DNA of 64,000 bases from Undaria pinnatifida (GCA_012845835.1 JABAKD010000010.1:16035355-16099354), one strand, 5' to 3'. Numbered from the stretch's first letter, positions 32,326 through 44,845 are shown. The notes: generated by a model from the sequence alone, not told the origin. Made by a program: numbers and translations.

Positions 32326-34626
32326 GTCATGGTGCGGCTGCAGGCGAATGAGATGGTGGATGATCGGGTTTTGCTGGCCCGAGCTAACGCCGAAATTGTT
32401 CGCCTCAAAACTCGCCTCCGGGAAGCTCTCTATAGTGCCATCGGGTCCGATGACGGCAACGATTCTCTCGAAAGACAAGGCCCTTCTTGGACAAATGAGA
32501 GACGGGTTGGAAGCGCTCCAGCAGGCGTAAAGGGAGAGGCTGCCGGAGACAAATTGGAGATGGAGGGATCGTTGTCCCACGAAAGCAACCTCCTGCAGAA
32601 ACCGGAGGGCACCAGCATTCACACCCTTCCTCGGAGTCCAGTCCCACCAAGAGTAACCGGAGGTGAAAAATCAGCCGCACCGGTTGCGACCGAAAACGTC
32701 GCCGCCACCACTGCCGCCGCCGCCGTCGCCGCCGCCCAAAGACGCCACACCGCCAAACTTATAGCCGAAAACGAGCGATTGCGCGAAAGCAACGACCGAT
32801 TGAAGTCGGAGGTCCAAGGCTTACTTCAAAGCAACCGGAAGCTGAAACGCCGCAGGCAAGGCGATCGCTTGCTCGCCACCGTAGGCCGCGGTGGCAGACC
32901 GTTTTCTCCCCCCGTTAACTGGAGCGCGAGGTACGCTTACGGGGCCGCCGACATGAGGCGACGCCGACCAGCGTCAAGCAATTCTTCGTTGCGGGGACGA
33001 CGTGCGCTGCCACCTCGCGCGAGGAGCGTCAGCCCGGGAGCGGCATCGTCGGCGGTGGCGGAGGCGGCTCGAAGAAATCTCCCAATTTTCCGGCGGCGGA
33101 GTTTTGATGGTGAAGGTAGTGAGGAAGGTGATGGCGCACCCGTAGAGGACGCGCTTTCGCCTGGCGAGATTCAGGCTATGGTTGGTGACGAGGCGGGGGT
33201 GTCGGTACCGACGACGCCGAGGAACCAAGAGGAGGCGGAAGAGGTAACGCAGCTTGAGATGTTTCGGCGTGAGCTCGAAAGGCAGGCTAGCGCAGTGGGA
33301 GCGGGAACGGACCATCGCGAGGGGCAGGCGCGAAGTGGGGCGATAGTAGTAGATGACCCCGGCGGCGGGAACAAGGCGTACGCTGAAGCGCTGCTGGTTC
33401 GCAAGTCTCAGAGATTGGAGGACCTTATGTTTGAGGCTCAGGGGAGAGAAAGGCGCCGTCTTCGCGAGGAGAGGGGGCGCCTTTCCTTGGCCAGGACAGA
33501 GAGGCTCGCGCTAGAAGCCCAGCTTGCAAGGCTCACGGAGCAATCAAGGATCGCAGAACTTGCAGGGTTCACAGGGCTTGAAGAGCCTGCGGAGCCTGAG
33601 GGGCCTGCAGAGGTCACCGACGTCGTTGATGGCCTCGCCCCCGTCCCTGCGGTCGCAATCTCTTCCACGGTACCACCCATCCCGACACTGTCAATAAATG
33701 AAGACGTCCCATCATCAGCTAAAGTATTGGACGCCCGAGAATCAGTTAAAGCCGCAGAAAACAAGCGCGGCAACAGAGACCAGTCAGGTGAAAACGCGGA
33801 GTTAAAGCTTGGGTCGGAACGTCCATTGGTCCAACCAGCCCAAAGCGCTCGGAATAGCAGTGGCTTGGCCGACCCCAGCGCGATCGGCGGTGTTGACACC
33901 GTTTCCGCGCCAACATCAGAACCAGGGGACGCGGACAGTAACAAAAACCAAGGCCCTGACAGCTACAGGGAGGGTAACCCGCCGGAGGTCCTCGCGGCCG
34001 GGGCCAAAGCCCGGCGGTTAGTTCCTGCAGCGAATATCCCCGAACGGCGGCCGACCGGACGAATAAGTCCGATTTCCGCCCGACGGAAGCCGAACCATCA
34101 AAGACCTTCAACTAGCGGTGGACCCGCTGGGAGGGCGAGGTCGCGGAGAGCGCACCGTTGGGCTGGAGGGTCTCGTTCCCCCGTGCGAGGTCGCGCGACA
34201 ATGCTGGAGCCCGCGTCCGCGCGAGAACACAACAGCAGAGGAAGCAGCGGGAAACATCGGCAGCAGCAGGAAGTGGAGGCAACCTTAGGCCGCGCGGCGG
34301 CGGCAACGACGGCATCGGCGACAAAGATTAACGCTTTACAGTTGGCGTCCCCGCTGGCTTCTCATAGACAACCACGGAAGGCTCAGGGGTTCCGACCGGT
34401 GGGGGGCGATTCCAGTCGGAAGGGTGGGCGAGGAGCGGGTGGTGGCGGTGACTTGCGAGTGGAGGTTGGCGAGGCGGCGAAGGGGAGCCTCGCGTATAGC
34501 GTGGCGGATTTGGGGCTCCGACTGAAGGTTCGTTTTGTTGACGTGACCGGTGGTGTTGTTGTGGTCACCACCCGGGGGATTGGTGTTACGGTAGCGGTCC
34601 GTTTACATTGCCGGTTTCCTCTGTAG
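32326..34626 (+). CDS. Kinesin motor protein, exon 4 (neck, coiled coils, basic tail), copy 2
   Basis: This exon encodes residues 439-1204. It begins VMVRLQANEMVDD, continuing the motor exit, followed by a helical neck (LLARANAEIVRLKTRL). A coiled coil lies at about 575-613 (LIAENERLRESNDRLK) and a second at about 784-854 (long R/E/L-rich heptads). Between and after them are disordered segments rich in S, P, R and A, and a strongly basic stretch (about 1020-1080) that could bind microtubules or nucleic acid. The last eight or so codons and the stop lie inside a repeat arm (34601-34782). In copy 1 two one-base differences move the reading frame near 5157-5170, so the protein ends about 99 codons earlier. 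The true C-terminus is therefore unresolved. Further downstream exons cannot be excluded. Confidence 0.82.
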   Translation, partial: VMVRLQANEMVDDRVLLARANAEIVRLKTRLREALYSAIGSDDGNDSLERQGPSWTNERRVGSAPAGVKGEAAGDKLEMEGSLSHESNLLQKPEGTSIHTLPRSPVPPRVTGGEKSAAPVATENVAATTAAAAVAAAQRRHTAKLIAENERLRESNDRLKSEVQGLLQSNRKLKRRRQGDRLLATVGRGGRPFSPPVNWSARYAYGAADMRRRRPASSNSSLRGRRALPPRARSVSPGAASSAVAEAARRNLPIFRRRSFDGEGSEEGDGAPVEDALSPGEIQAMVGDEAGVSVPTTPRNQEEAEEVTQLEMFRRELERQASAVGAGTDHREGQARSGAIVVDDPGGGNKAYAEALLVRKSQRLEDLMFEAQGRERRRLREERGRLSLARTERLALEAQLARLTEQSRIAELAGFTGLEEPAEPEGPAEVTDVVDGLAPVPAVAISSTVPPIPTLSINEDVPSSAKVLDARESVKAAENKRGNRDQSGENAELKLGSERPLVQPAQSARNSSGLADPSAIGGVDTVSAPTSEPGDADSNKNQGPDSYREGNPPEVLAAGAKARRLVPAANIPERRPTGRISPISARRKPNHQRPSTSGGPAGRARSRRAHRWAGGSRSPVRGRATMLEPASAREHNSRGSSGKHRQQQEVEATLGRAAAATTASATKINALQLASPLASHRQPRKAQGFRPVGGDSSRKGGRGAGGGGDLRVEVGEAAKGSLAYSVADLGLRLKVRFVDVTGGVVVVTTRGIGVTVAVRLHCRFPL

Positions 34627-34782
34627 TGCTGGTTGCCCGCCATAGTGCGTGTAAAATCGCTTGGCACAGACAGGAACAACCAGTACAGGGCAGTATGCGT
34701 AGTAATGCCGATTGCCGCTGTAGTGCTGGTGTTTGCGGCATGGTACATACCGGCGTCATAGGGGGACCACTACTGCTGCACT
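34601..34782 (-). repeat. Inverted-repeat arm overlapping the end of kinesin exon 4, copy 2
   Basis: This is the reverse complement of 31564-31747. The last codons and stop (34624-34626) of the longer exon 4 reading lie within it. This makes the extended C-terminus suspect as an original part of the protein. Confidence 0.75.
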
Positions 34783-34837
34783 ACGGCTTGACAGACTGTC
34801 TACATGTTGAAGCTCAGACGCGTGCTACGCTAGAGGT

Positions 34838-35047
34838 AGCACTTTTCGTCTGAAACGGTTTCTGAATGACGCGGCTCCTTATCCCCAACTCGTCGGAAAA
34901 AAAATCGTTATTTTCCCGCATGACTTTCGTTGTACACCTAGGCCATGGGATATTTCATCCGCGATAAAGCAGGTTTATTTTCCTCCAAATCAGTTTTCGG
35001 GTTAAGAACGACGTGTCTTAAGCTCCAAAAGCGAGGAACTTCTATCG
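34838..35047 (+). repeat. Interspersed repeat family G, block 2 equivalent of 5690-5900
   Basis: This is the same sequence as 5690-5900 in the duplicated block, with one A less in the GGAAAAAAA run. Confidence 0.6.
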
Positions 35048-36010
35048 TGGCACGCGCGCATTTGGACCAGGTTGCACCGAATTTCAGCTCAGATTTCGAC
35101 CGCATTCATTTTTTGGGGAACATATGTACCAGGTACACACAGGTACCATACGGGTCCACATGATAAGGGTGGATGTCTTGTGTCGCTGAGTCATTCCACG
35201 GAAGGTGTGGCAGTTGTTGGGCAGCCAAACGTTTTTTTTCTGACCGGTTGAGCTCCTCAAGTGCTGAACTAACGGTTAGCCTGATAGCGCTACGAGGATA
35301 CTTGTTTTAGAACTAGCGCACAGATATGTTGGCCGTGCATCCGCACGAGATGATTTTGGAAGATCGCCCTCGGTTGCTTACAGCCATGCGTCATATGATG
35401 TATTAACACCGCCCCTCCGTTGCTTACGGTCATGCATGACATTACTTGGTTCCACCCCCCCCCTCACTGCTTCTGCCTCCGCTGTCCTTGCTGCTCCACC
35501 CTTGCTTGCAATATTGGATCGGAACAGGTGTACTCCTTCCGCTACGACCACCATTACGAGTGCCAGGTGCCCGTTTTTTCACGTTGGAGTACGTACGCAT
35601 TTCCAGTATTACCGTGCGTAGCCCTCTAGCTGCGAGGTTGTATCCCTTGCCATTCATGGGTCGGATAAGCCCGGCCTGAAAGGTACTGTTGAAGCTTATG
35701 GACGCAAAATCAACTGTCAGGCATGGCGGCAATCCACGCGCTAAAATTACCTTAGCCTGTTGGTGTTTTCTTAGGGCCGCAAATAGTATATTTCGTTATT
35801 GGTGTACACCGTCGCTTCACCGCGCTCTCCAAACAAGCGCTGGTTCAAAAAAATATGCACATGTACCAGGTAGGCTGCTTTTTCCCTCGATTTACGCGGC
35901 ACATGATACGTATTACGCAACAAAACTCAGAGTAGTGCGTAGGTCTGCCTGTTGCTCAGGTTTGTCCACGCGTTTTTTCATTACACGTGGCTGAACTGTT
36001 GCTATGAAGT
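35048..36010. other. Intergenic (block 2), no gene seen
   Basis: The equivalent of 5901-6863. It holds the same two TACCAGGTA motifs, and nothing else recognised. Confidence 0.4.
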
Positions 36011-36677
36011 TGAGACGAAAAACGTTCCCGACTATTCGGTCAGTATTCATCGATGAAAACTCTCGACCGCAATCGATCAAATCTCCGTCGATAAGAATGC
36101 TCACGAAGAGTCGGTCGATTTCCACCAATCAGAGCGCCCACGAGTACTCGGTCAATTATCATCTATAAGAACGAACCCGAATAGTTGGTCATTTTTCTAT
36201 TGACAAGAACGTTCACCAATAGTGTGGGTCAATTTTCAATCGTTAAGAACATGCACGAATATGCGGTATTTTTTCCATCGACAAGAACGTTCACCGGTAG
36301 TCGGCGTATTCCCATTGTAATGATGAGATTAGCTCATGAATAACCCGTCGATTTTCCGTCGATACAAACGCTCGCGAATTGTTGGTCAAATTTGCGTCGA
36401 TAAGACTGACGAATAGTTGGCCAATTACCGTCGATAGAAAAACGCCCACGAAGAGTTATTCAACTCCAATTGATAAGAACGCTCACGAACAGTCGATCAA
36501 AGTTTCCACCCATAAGAACGCTCACGAAGGTCGGTCAATTCCATCGATATCAGGGCTCACGAATAGTTCGTCACTTTCCGTCCTTTGGAACGCGCACGAG
36601 TGGCCGATCAATTTAAATCGACAAGCACGCGCATGGCCAATTCCCATCGATCAGAAACCCTCACCAATGGTTGGTAA
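36011..36677 (+). repeat. Degenerate 38-bp tandem satellite (block 2)
   Basis: It is identical in arrangement to 6864-7530. The unit order is the same in both blocks, as expected for one locus assembled twice. Confidence 0.85.
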
Positions 36678-36996
36678 CATGTACATCCGCAGGTTGTCGG
36701 GTACGACTCACGGCGACGAATGCACCGCTGCCTATATGACGCTACGGGCGAGAAACAGTGGCACGAGCTAGCTAACAAGCGCTTCGAGGTGGTCGGCCAG
36801 AACGGTGTGGTCAGTCGCGGCACTGAGAGCGCACCGCCGCCCTCCACCGATACCCCGTTGCTGCTGCCGCCGCCCAGATCACCAAGCAAATAGTGACATT
36901 ACCAGTATTTTTCGCTACCCTGTTGCTGTTGCTATCTCCCACGTCATCGAGAAAATAGTGAAGTTACTGGTGTTCTTTGTGGTAGGGATATCGCTG

Positions 36997-37213
36997 AGGG
37001 TGGTGGCGGTGGCGTTGGTGGTGGTGGCGGTGGCGGTGGTAGTGGTGGTGGCGGAGGTGGTGGTGGTGGTGGTGGTGGTGGTGGCGGTAGTGTTGGTGTT
37101 GGTGTTGGTGTTGGTGTTGGTGTTGGTGTTGGTGTTGGTGTTGGTGTTGGTAGTGGTGGTGGTAGTGGTGGTGGTAGTGGTGGTGGCGGTGGTGGTGGTG
37201 GTGGTGGTGGTGG
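36997..37213 (+). repeat. GGT/GTT simple repeat tract (block 2)
   Basis: This is the equivalent of 7850-8068, with an uninterrupted (GTTGGT)n section. Confidence 0.9.
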
Positions 37214-37258
37214 CTGTACTGGCGTGCTCGTATGTAGCGATCACGAAGCGAGTGTTGC

Positions 37259-37459
37259 AGTGTTGCTCTTGCTTTTGTCGAGTAAGCTCAGTGTTGTCAA
37301 GTTGGTGCAAGTAGCGTCGAGTGGAATGCTTCGTAGTGATGTCGAGTAGGAGGCTCAATATTGTCGAGTTGGTTGCTCGGTGTGGTCAGGATAGATGCTC
37401 AATGTTGTCGAATCGAATGCTCGGTGTTGTTAAATTAGGCGTACCGTATTGTCAAGCCG
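37259..37459 (+). repeat. Degenerate tandem repeat, about 35-bp unit (block 2)
   Basis: The same repeat as 8110-8310. Confidence 0.55.
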
Positions 37460-37809
37460 TCTGCTTCTGCCGCCCCTTTCGCCTCCTCTCAGCCAAAGGG
37501 TTGTCCGTCGTGACTCTGTAAGAGGCCGCCGTGCAGCCGAACACAAACCAAGCACGGGCTATGGTGCGCGCAAAGAAGTTGTCGTTGGACTCATCTCGGT
37601 TGTGCCTCTTTGTGAGTCACCGCCGTATTATACTGTAGATACGCACAACTTGTCCGACAATTGTCGTATGTATGATGTACCGGTGATTTTTTTTGTTCAT
37701 CGCTTTGTTTCGTGTTATTTCCTGGCGGCGGGCCCTCTTTGTCTGTGTTTACCGGCGCAGTGTTGCCCACGTCTGGCGCAGGAGAACAAACGAACTGAAA
37801 CCCGATAAC

Positions 37810-38071
37810 GAGTCGTTCTACTGTAGCCCCCCCCCAATTTTTCTTTAATGAAATCTCCGGTTTTGAAACCAGCTCCCGGTCGTATCTCCTGGTACGCGGT
37901 GACCCTTGCCACCCGGACGACATCGTTCGATAGCCCTTCCTTTGCAAGCCGAAACATACAAGACACTGCTTCCATTCTCGTAGCGTCCTTCCTTGTGTCG
38001 AGCAGCCATGAAAATCAAGTGCAAGAAAACTGCTGGTTTTGAGGGGGGGGGGCGCTATCGCAGAATCAGTC
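37810..38071 (-). mobile_element. GAGTC-ended MITE, copy F1 (block 2)
   Basis: The same insertion as 8661-8926, with shorter G runs. Confidence 0.8.
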
Positions 38072-40290
38072 TAAGCAATTAATTTTGATTTTTTGTGGTG
38101 ATGCGGCACCCGAATCAGATCTTCACTTCGATGATGATGTTTCATGGTGATCCAATTTTATATTCTTCTGCCGGGCATTTTGATCAACCATGGTTTGCGC
38201 GCTCCTTCTTTTTTCTTTTTTCCCTTCGCACCATGCTGTCATTTCCCCGCCAACAACGCGCAATGTGAAGCATCAAATAATCGTCCGGACGACAACACGG
38301 ACAGAATCTTAGATCACGCTTCCGCCGGCGGGAACAGTTAAGGGAGGGTGGGACATGCTTGCCATCTTGATCGGACACGACTGGCTTCATATTTCACTCT
38401 GCCGGATGTTGCACCCCCCCAACAAACGGCCTTTCCCAAAAGCATTTAGGGTCAATCGAAAAACGAAAGCACCTCGTAGCGTGCCGCAGTGGTCGGGGAA
38501 AGGCTAGAACCGAAAGCGTTCGCGTGGCCTATCGGGTGGAAGCCGGACACCGTTACTGAGCACGGCTATTCCTGAACTATGGGCAGAGCGTGGTCGGGTG
38601 TGAAACGGCGTAGGGATTTTATCGTAGCCAGGCGTGAAGCGGCAGAGGGCCATAGCGTTAGGCGCAGCACTCTGGGACCGGAGCAGAGCGATGCGGGGGG
38701 TATCCATGACATCGATGCCACAACCCCGCACCGCCTCCCCCACGGCGAGTCGAGCTTTGGTCTCGGTTCTTGTTGGTAATTTATTCCGACTCGATGCAGC
38801 TGTGCAGGTTACAACCTGCTTCAATCTGCAGCCAAAACAATTATTTGAGTGACCTGGCCATACACGTGGAGAGTCTCACTCTTTCTTTCAGAGAACACGT
38901 GGGTTAATAATGCCGTCTCTCCAGTGGCTGGTAGAGTCTGGGAGTAGCGCTACTGCTAGTTGAACTTGTGGCCTGCGCTACTCTGGGCACGATAGGCGGT
39001 GGGGCGGCATTTCCAAGAAGGCATACATACAGACTATACTCGTAGCATGCTTTTGTGCGCGCGTCTATATGGGTGTGTCGGTTCACTCGTCGTGGAAATG
39101 TCATGCCGCTTTTTGAAGTTTGCCTCTACGCTCAGGCCGCGGAATAATTTTCTTCTAAACTGTAACCTATCGGGGACGTTCGAGGACCCGTCTGTCTGCA
39201 GATTCTGACTCCTGACAGCAGTGCTTATTGCCTTCAACACTGCATCTTTGTTTTTGCGACAAGGTGGAAACAGGGCGGGATTTTCCCCTCAGCGGGTAAT
39301 TAAAGGACTAAATGGAATGCCTGATACCAGGTACATAGTACTGTTGTAGGTAGGTTATTTTTTTCCCCCCCCCCTTTTTTCTCTTTTTTTACTGCAAATA
39401 GTCTGGTGTGCTGGCTTGCAAAATTTTTGCTTTGTTGCCCCGCGTGCTCATTGCGGTTTGGCATTGATTGGATCGCCAAAAAAACACCTTTACTTTGGGG
39501 TATTTGCAATGTATGTGTGTGTCTATCTCTGTCTCGTAGCCTGTGACCACAGAAAGAGCTCGCCGCTCTATGAGGCATCAGCACGGACACTGGTTGTTGT
39601 GCTGGATGTTGATGGGTGGAAACATCAGTTTAATGTCAAATACACCGCACACGGGTACACCTCTTCTTGTTCGTGATTACAGAACGCGTTGTTCTTCTCG
39701 TAAGTAATAAGAACACCTCTGAATCGTCGTGCACAAACCTAATAATGCGTCGATTTTCCGAAGATGATGTCTGGCTAAAGACTTGTGCCCCCGTACTTCT
39801 ATCTTCCCTGTTTCTTCCCTGTTTTGTCATGCAGATACATGTGTTGTAGTGCTCTTCCGCGGCTACAGCTGTACGTGCAGCCGTGGGAGACCCCGACGAA
39901 CGGTGGGAACGCACAACCTTCCGGAAACGCTTGTTTGTGCGAGTCGATTTTACAGTGATTCTGTCTCGATTTTGATTTTCTGGGCCGTATTATACTGGTA
40001 GCGACGAGAAAAAAAATAAAAACGAGCAAGTCGTCGAGACCACGCTTGTTGTTGTGGTCGGCTGGTAGCTCGCATTTTTTTCCCGATTTCAGCGGGTCGC
40101 AGGCTGCTATACACAACCGAAAAAACGACCTTAATCACGCGATGATGGTGTTCACGTTATGAACGGACCGTAGAAACCAAACCATTTGGCGGTTTTAGCA
40201 GATATTTCTACGGAATTGCTGACATGCACGGATTCACTAGACTGCACCTGTCCAGAAACATGAGAGGGTAGGTTCCGCAAGCACAGGGGA
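38072..40290. other. Intergenic (block 2), no gene seen
   Basis: The equivalent of 8927-11139, differing by scattered one-base indels, which change the small open frames. This is further evidence that those frames are not genes. Confidence 0.4.
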
Positions 40291-41189
40291 GTAGGGGGGG
40301 GGGGGGGGGGAGGGGCGTACCCATGTGTTGCTTGCCTTAGTCAGTCGGGAGGGGGGGGGGGGGGGGGGGTGTACTCAGTTTGTGCACGGCCGTAGTCGTA
40401 TGACCATGGAACCTCGCATCCCTACGATGCCGGGGCGGAGCACGTCGAGTTTTCACCAACCAGGCAGACCCAGTCGGGGACGGGTAAATTACGTGATGCA
40501 TGGCCGTAGTCCTCGCGGCCATAGACCCTCACACCTCTACAATGCCGGGACGGAGCACGTCGGGCTATCTTCGACCAGGCAAAACAGGCTTCCTGCGCTT
40601 TTCACTCACGAAGCACGACCGATAGGCAGGTCGGCAGTGTGTCGTCGTGTGAGTTAAGGAAGCCGTAAGCACGGGAGGAGAGTGGGCAGCTGCTGCTGCG
40701 CCCCCTCTCCCCTCCCCCCTGCCGTTTCATTCAGGTATAGGGGAGGCGTGTGCATGCGGGGGAAGGGGAAGAGGGAAGCAGAGCACCCCCCCCCCCCGGG
40801 CGCTACGTATGGCGTTTAAGGCAGCATCCGTCTTTCGTCCATGAATATTCCGGCCGACCTGCTTTTTCTATCCCGCCGTTCCAGGTGTGGGGGGAACACC
40901 TTTTTTACAAGGGCGGATTATTTTTGTTCGTTCACCTGGTAGTAAACATTACTGTATAATACCCCTTACCCCTTCCTTACACCTTGCAGCAGGGGTCTCC
41001 CAGCTAGACGGTGGTGGTGTGTCTAGAGCAACATGGCCGCCGTACTTGACTGGTTTTTACTTCAGGTTGTTTATGACTGCCAGTCCCTACCCTCGCGCCA
41101 AGGGATTTCGACCGCCTCATCATATAGGGATACCGCCTTCCTCCCCAGACCGCCTCGTTGGGCAACCCCTACACTACTGCTATTAATAC
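40290..41189. other. Poly-G runs, two-unit repeat and flank (block 2)
   Basis: The equivalent of 11140-12025. A forward frame beginning near 41033 runs only because it enters the decamer satellite. Confidence 0.5.
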
Positions 41190-41842
41190 TCCAGTGTACT
41201 ACAGTATACTACAGTGTACTGCAGTGTACTACAGTATACTACAGTGTACTACAGTGTACTACAGTATACTACAGTGTACTACAGTATACTACAGTATACT
41301 GCAGTGTACTGCAGTATACTACAATATACTACAGTGTACTACAGTATACTACAGTATACTACAGTGTACTACAGCAGTGTACTACAGTATACTACAGTGT
41401 ACTACAGTGTACTACAGTATACCACAGTATACTACAACAGTGTACTACAGTATACTACAGCAGTATACTACAGTATACTACAGTGTACTACAGCATACTA
41501 CAGCATACTACAGTGTACTACAGTATACTACAGTATACTGCAGTGTACTGCAGTATACTACAATATACTACAGTGTACTACAGTATACTACAGTATACTA
41601 CAGTGTACTACAGCAGTGTACTACAGTATACTACAGTGTACTACAGTGTACTACAGTATACCACAGTATACTACAACAGTGTACTACAGTATACTACAGC
41701 AGTATACTACAGTATACTACAGTGTACTACAGCATACTACAGCATACTACAGTATGCTACAGCATACTACAGTATACTGCAGTGTACTACATACAGTATA
41801 CTACAGTATACTGCAGTATACTACATACAGTATACTACCAGG
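41190..41842 (+). repeat. TACTACAGTR decamer satellite (block 2)
   Basis: The same array as 12026-12695, but more regular. It contains a higher-order repeat: a segment of about 260 bases starting near 41290 recurs near 41530, including the variant TACTACAACAGTG. Confidence 0.95.
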
Positions 41843-41877
41843 CGTGACCCTTTTTTTAGTAGTATAGCTCCACAAAA

Positions 41878-42124
41878 GACTGATTCTACGATAGCCCCCC
41901 CAAAAAACAGCGATTTTCTTTGACGAACGTTTCATGGCTGCTCGACGCGAGGAAGGATGCCATGAAAATCATATCTTCATATGTCTTCTTGTTTGTAAAA
42001 GGTTATCGGGCGATGACTTCGAGGCGGCGAGGGGCACCATATTTAAGGAGATACGGCCAGGAGCTGGTTTCGAAACCGGCGATTTCGTTAAAGAAATGTT
42101 GGGGGGGCTGCCGTAGAACGACTC
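41878..42124 (+). mobile_element. GAGTC-ended MITE, copy F2 (block 2)
   Basis: The same insertion as 12734-12981. Confidence 0.85.
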
Positions 42125-42327
42125 AAAACAAAAACAAAAAAAGCCGATGGCGATCTAACAAGTGCCTACTACTTGAGCACCGGACGGCAGGAAGAAGAGC
42201 GTGCGGCACGGCACGAAATCTCGCCGTGCTGTGCGCTTGCTTGTTCTGCCTTTTCATCTCCTTTTTTTTGTGCGTTGCGCTTCGGGTACATCCCCTGACG
42301 CATGCTACGACAAATAGAGGTGTCACT

Positions 42328-42557
42328 TAATCGTCTGCAACGGTTTTCTGATTGACGGGGCTGCTGCTTAATTAATAAACCAAAATCGTCGGAAAATCGA
42401 CCATTTTTTTTCTTCTTTTACATGGTTCTCGTTGTGTACCTAGGTAGGCCCTCTACTATGCATGGGGATTTTTCATCCGGTTCGTAGCAGTTTAGTTTTT
42501 CCTCCAAAATCGCTTCTTGGGGAGAGGTCTAAAGCTTCCAAGTTGAGGAATCTCAGA
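42328..42557 (+). repeat. Interspersed repeat family G (block 2, second copy)
   Basis: The same repeat as 13205-13440. Confidence 0.6.
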
Positions 42558-42994
42558 AAAAACAAAGGTTGGTGCACCTTGATCGCTGCACGCGTTCCTT
42601 ACCCCGACCATACCCTGACTGGTACGTGTGCGGGTGACACACATATGCTGCCATAGGGGAAGGCACAGCGATAATTAGTTTTATTAGCCCCCCCCTTTCC
42701 CCGCTCGGGACGCTCTCTGACCAGTGCTAACAAGGTAGATTTTGCACCCCTTTTTTTTGTGTTTTTGGCCTTCTAATAAGGGTGGCCCCTTGATTGAGGA
42801 GCTATAAACCCCCAAAAATGATTTTTCTGTGTAAACTGAAAGTAAGTACAAACCGGTAATAAACTACCAAAAATCATGGCCTAGGTATACAAAAATGTCA
42901 TATATATTTCAAAACGAGAATGAATGGCCATTTTGACAAGTTTGGGTAAAAAAAGGAGCTCCGTCATTCAGAAAACAAAATGAATGGCCAAAAA

Positions 42995-43236
42995 GAGTAG
43001 TCAATTCTACGATAGCCCCCCCGAAAACCAGCGATTTTCTTTAACGAACGTTTCATCATCAGGGCTGCTCGACGCAAGGAAGGATACTATCGAGAAAAAA
43101 GTATCCATATATTTTCTTGTGTGCGAAGGTCTATCGATCGATCGATGACGTCGGGGTGTCGAGGGACACCGTATTTCAGGAGATACGACCGGCAATTTCG
43201 TTGAAGAAAAGTTGGGGGGGCTACCGTAGTAAGACT
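42995..43236 (+). mobile_element. GAGTC-ended MITE, copy F3 (block 2)
   Basis: The same insertion as 13865-14108. Confidence 0.85.
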
Positions 43237-43485
43237 CAAAAGTGGTATGATACCTACATCATCCTAAGCACGCGTGGTCTACACCTCGTGCCGGAACCGA
43301 TTTCCGGAAAAATAAAAAGTGCTACGTCGTAGATAAATACCTGGTATGTACCTGGAAAATAAAACATGGTAATCCCCATGGCGGCGTAATGAGCGTACGA
43401 AAAAAAAAAAAAATCGTATTATTGCAGAAACAAGAATATACATGTGTGACATTCCGACCGTTTTGAGTTATAGGTTACCGCCTTC

Positions 43486-43790
43486 TGTTAAGATACGGCC
43501 TGGCCTCGATTGGCCTGTAATTATCCGAATTGAGATCATTTGGATGGGTTTCGTATAATAATAAGGTTCACGTTTCCTACTCGGAATAATAGTCAGGAAA
43601 TAGATCGGAGGCACGTACGTGCCTCGGGTCTCACAAACAAGCCATCCGGGGCTCACTGGTGGAACCTAATGAAAAGCTACCTGGTACGTCTCCGCTAAGT
43701 AAGGCTAAGAAAGTGAGTACTCTCCGAGGACCTGCTCAAATGGCAGACCTGCAGGGGACATTCTGTGTCCCCACCAATGCCCTTACAAAC
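43486..43790 (+). mobile_element. Solo LTR of TRIM-B (block 2)
   Basis: The same solo LTR as 14356-14657. Its right end here reads CCCTTACA. TACCTGGTA is at 43678-43686. Confidence 0.8.
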
Positions 43791-44322
43791 AACAACTGGA
43801 AACCCCTTTTGGAGACAAATAAATTGACTTGAAATTGGTATAGATAGGGAGAATTTTTGTAGGGAGTTCCGTGTTATGGTAGCCCCCTGGGAGTCTAACA
43901 AGGCGTACGATGTGGGATACGGCTGGATATAAAAGGGTTTCACATGCCTTTGAAGGCATGTATGTGCGTATAGGAAAAAGGGGGATGATGCTTTTGCCTC
44001 GCGGAATTTAACGCTATTATTCAGTTCGTCCGTGCCGAGTGCGGCAACTAATACAAGAGCTTCTTATTATCTAGTACAAGCAAGTGACCAACGTGGAACC
44101 CTGCCTACTACTAGTAGTATAGAAACCTGCATAGAAAAGGTGGCCTGTGTCTGTAACAGCCCCTTAATCTTACGTATTGTACCCGTCATTCAGAAAAGTA
44201 TTTGATTTTTTTTAGTCGAAAAATTCCACCCCTCCTGTCGTGGCACACTATTAATACTCCACGTTACTACTACCAATATTGATAGCCTTTTTTAACGTTT
44301 GTTTCCCCTTCAAAATTCCCTG

Positions 44323-44411
44323 TTGACGCCTTTACAACTGGAAACCCGTTTGGGACACAAAACTACTTGGAAATAGTATAGGGAACAGTTTTGGGGCCCT
44401 AAAGGGGTTAA
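44323..44411 (+). mobile_element. TTAA (piggyBac-like) MITE, copy a (block 2)
   Basis: The same insertion as 15187-15275. Confidence 0.7.
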
Positions 44412-44606
44412 CAAGGGATGACAGCAGCAGCAGTGCATGGATGGGCATATATATGTATGGTATTATTGTTATTGATTTGTGGTTTGTTCGTTTAACGCAA
44501 AAAAAAAAAGTGTTCATTTCATACTCGTATAATTTAACGAGAAATGTACTGGCCGTAGGGGTGTTCGAACAGCGCCGGCCATACTGCAACAACATGTATG
44601 TTCGTG

Positions 44607-44782
44607 TTTTTTTTTTTCTTCATTTTTCTTTTTTTTTTTGTTACTTTTTTCTTGTTTCTTTTTTTTTGTTTCTTTTTTTTTGTTACTTTTTTTTTTTTCC
44701 TTTTTTTTTTTTCTTTTTTTTTGTTTCTTTTTTTTTGTTTCTTTTTTTTTGTTTCTTTTTTTTTGTTTCTTTTTTTTTGTGT
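44607..44782 (+). repeat. Poly-T tract (block 2)
   Basis: The equivalent of 15464-15645, with clearer TTTTTTTTTGTTTC units. Confidence 0.9.
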
Positions 44783-44845
44783 AACTTGCACACCCTGTAC
44801 AAATATCCATAACAAATACAAATAATAATTGCGTGTATTTGTCCC

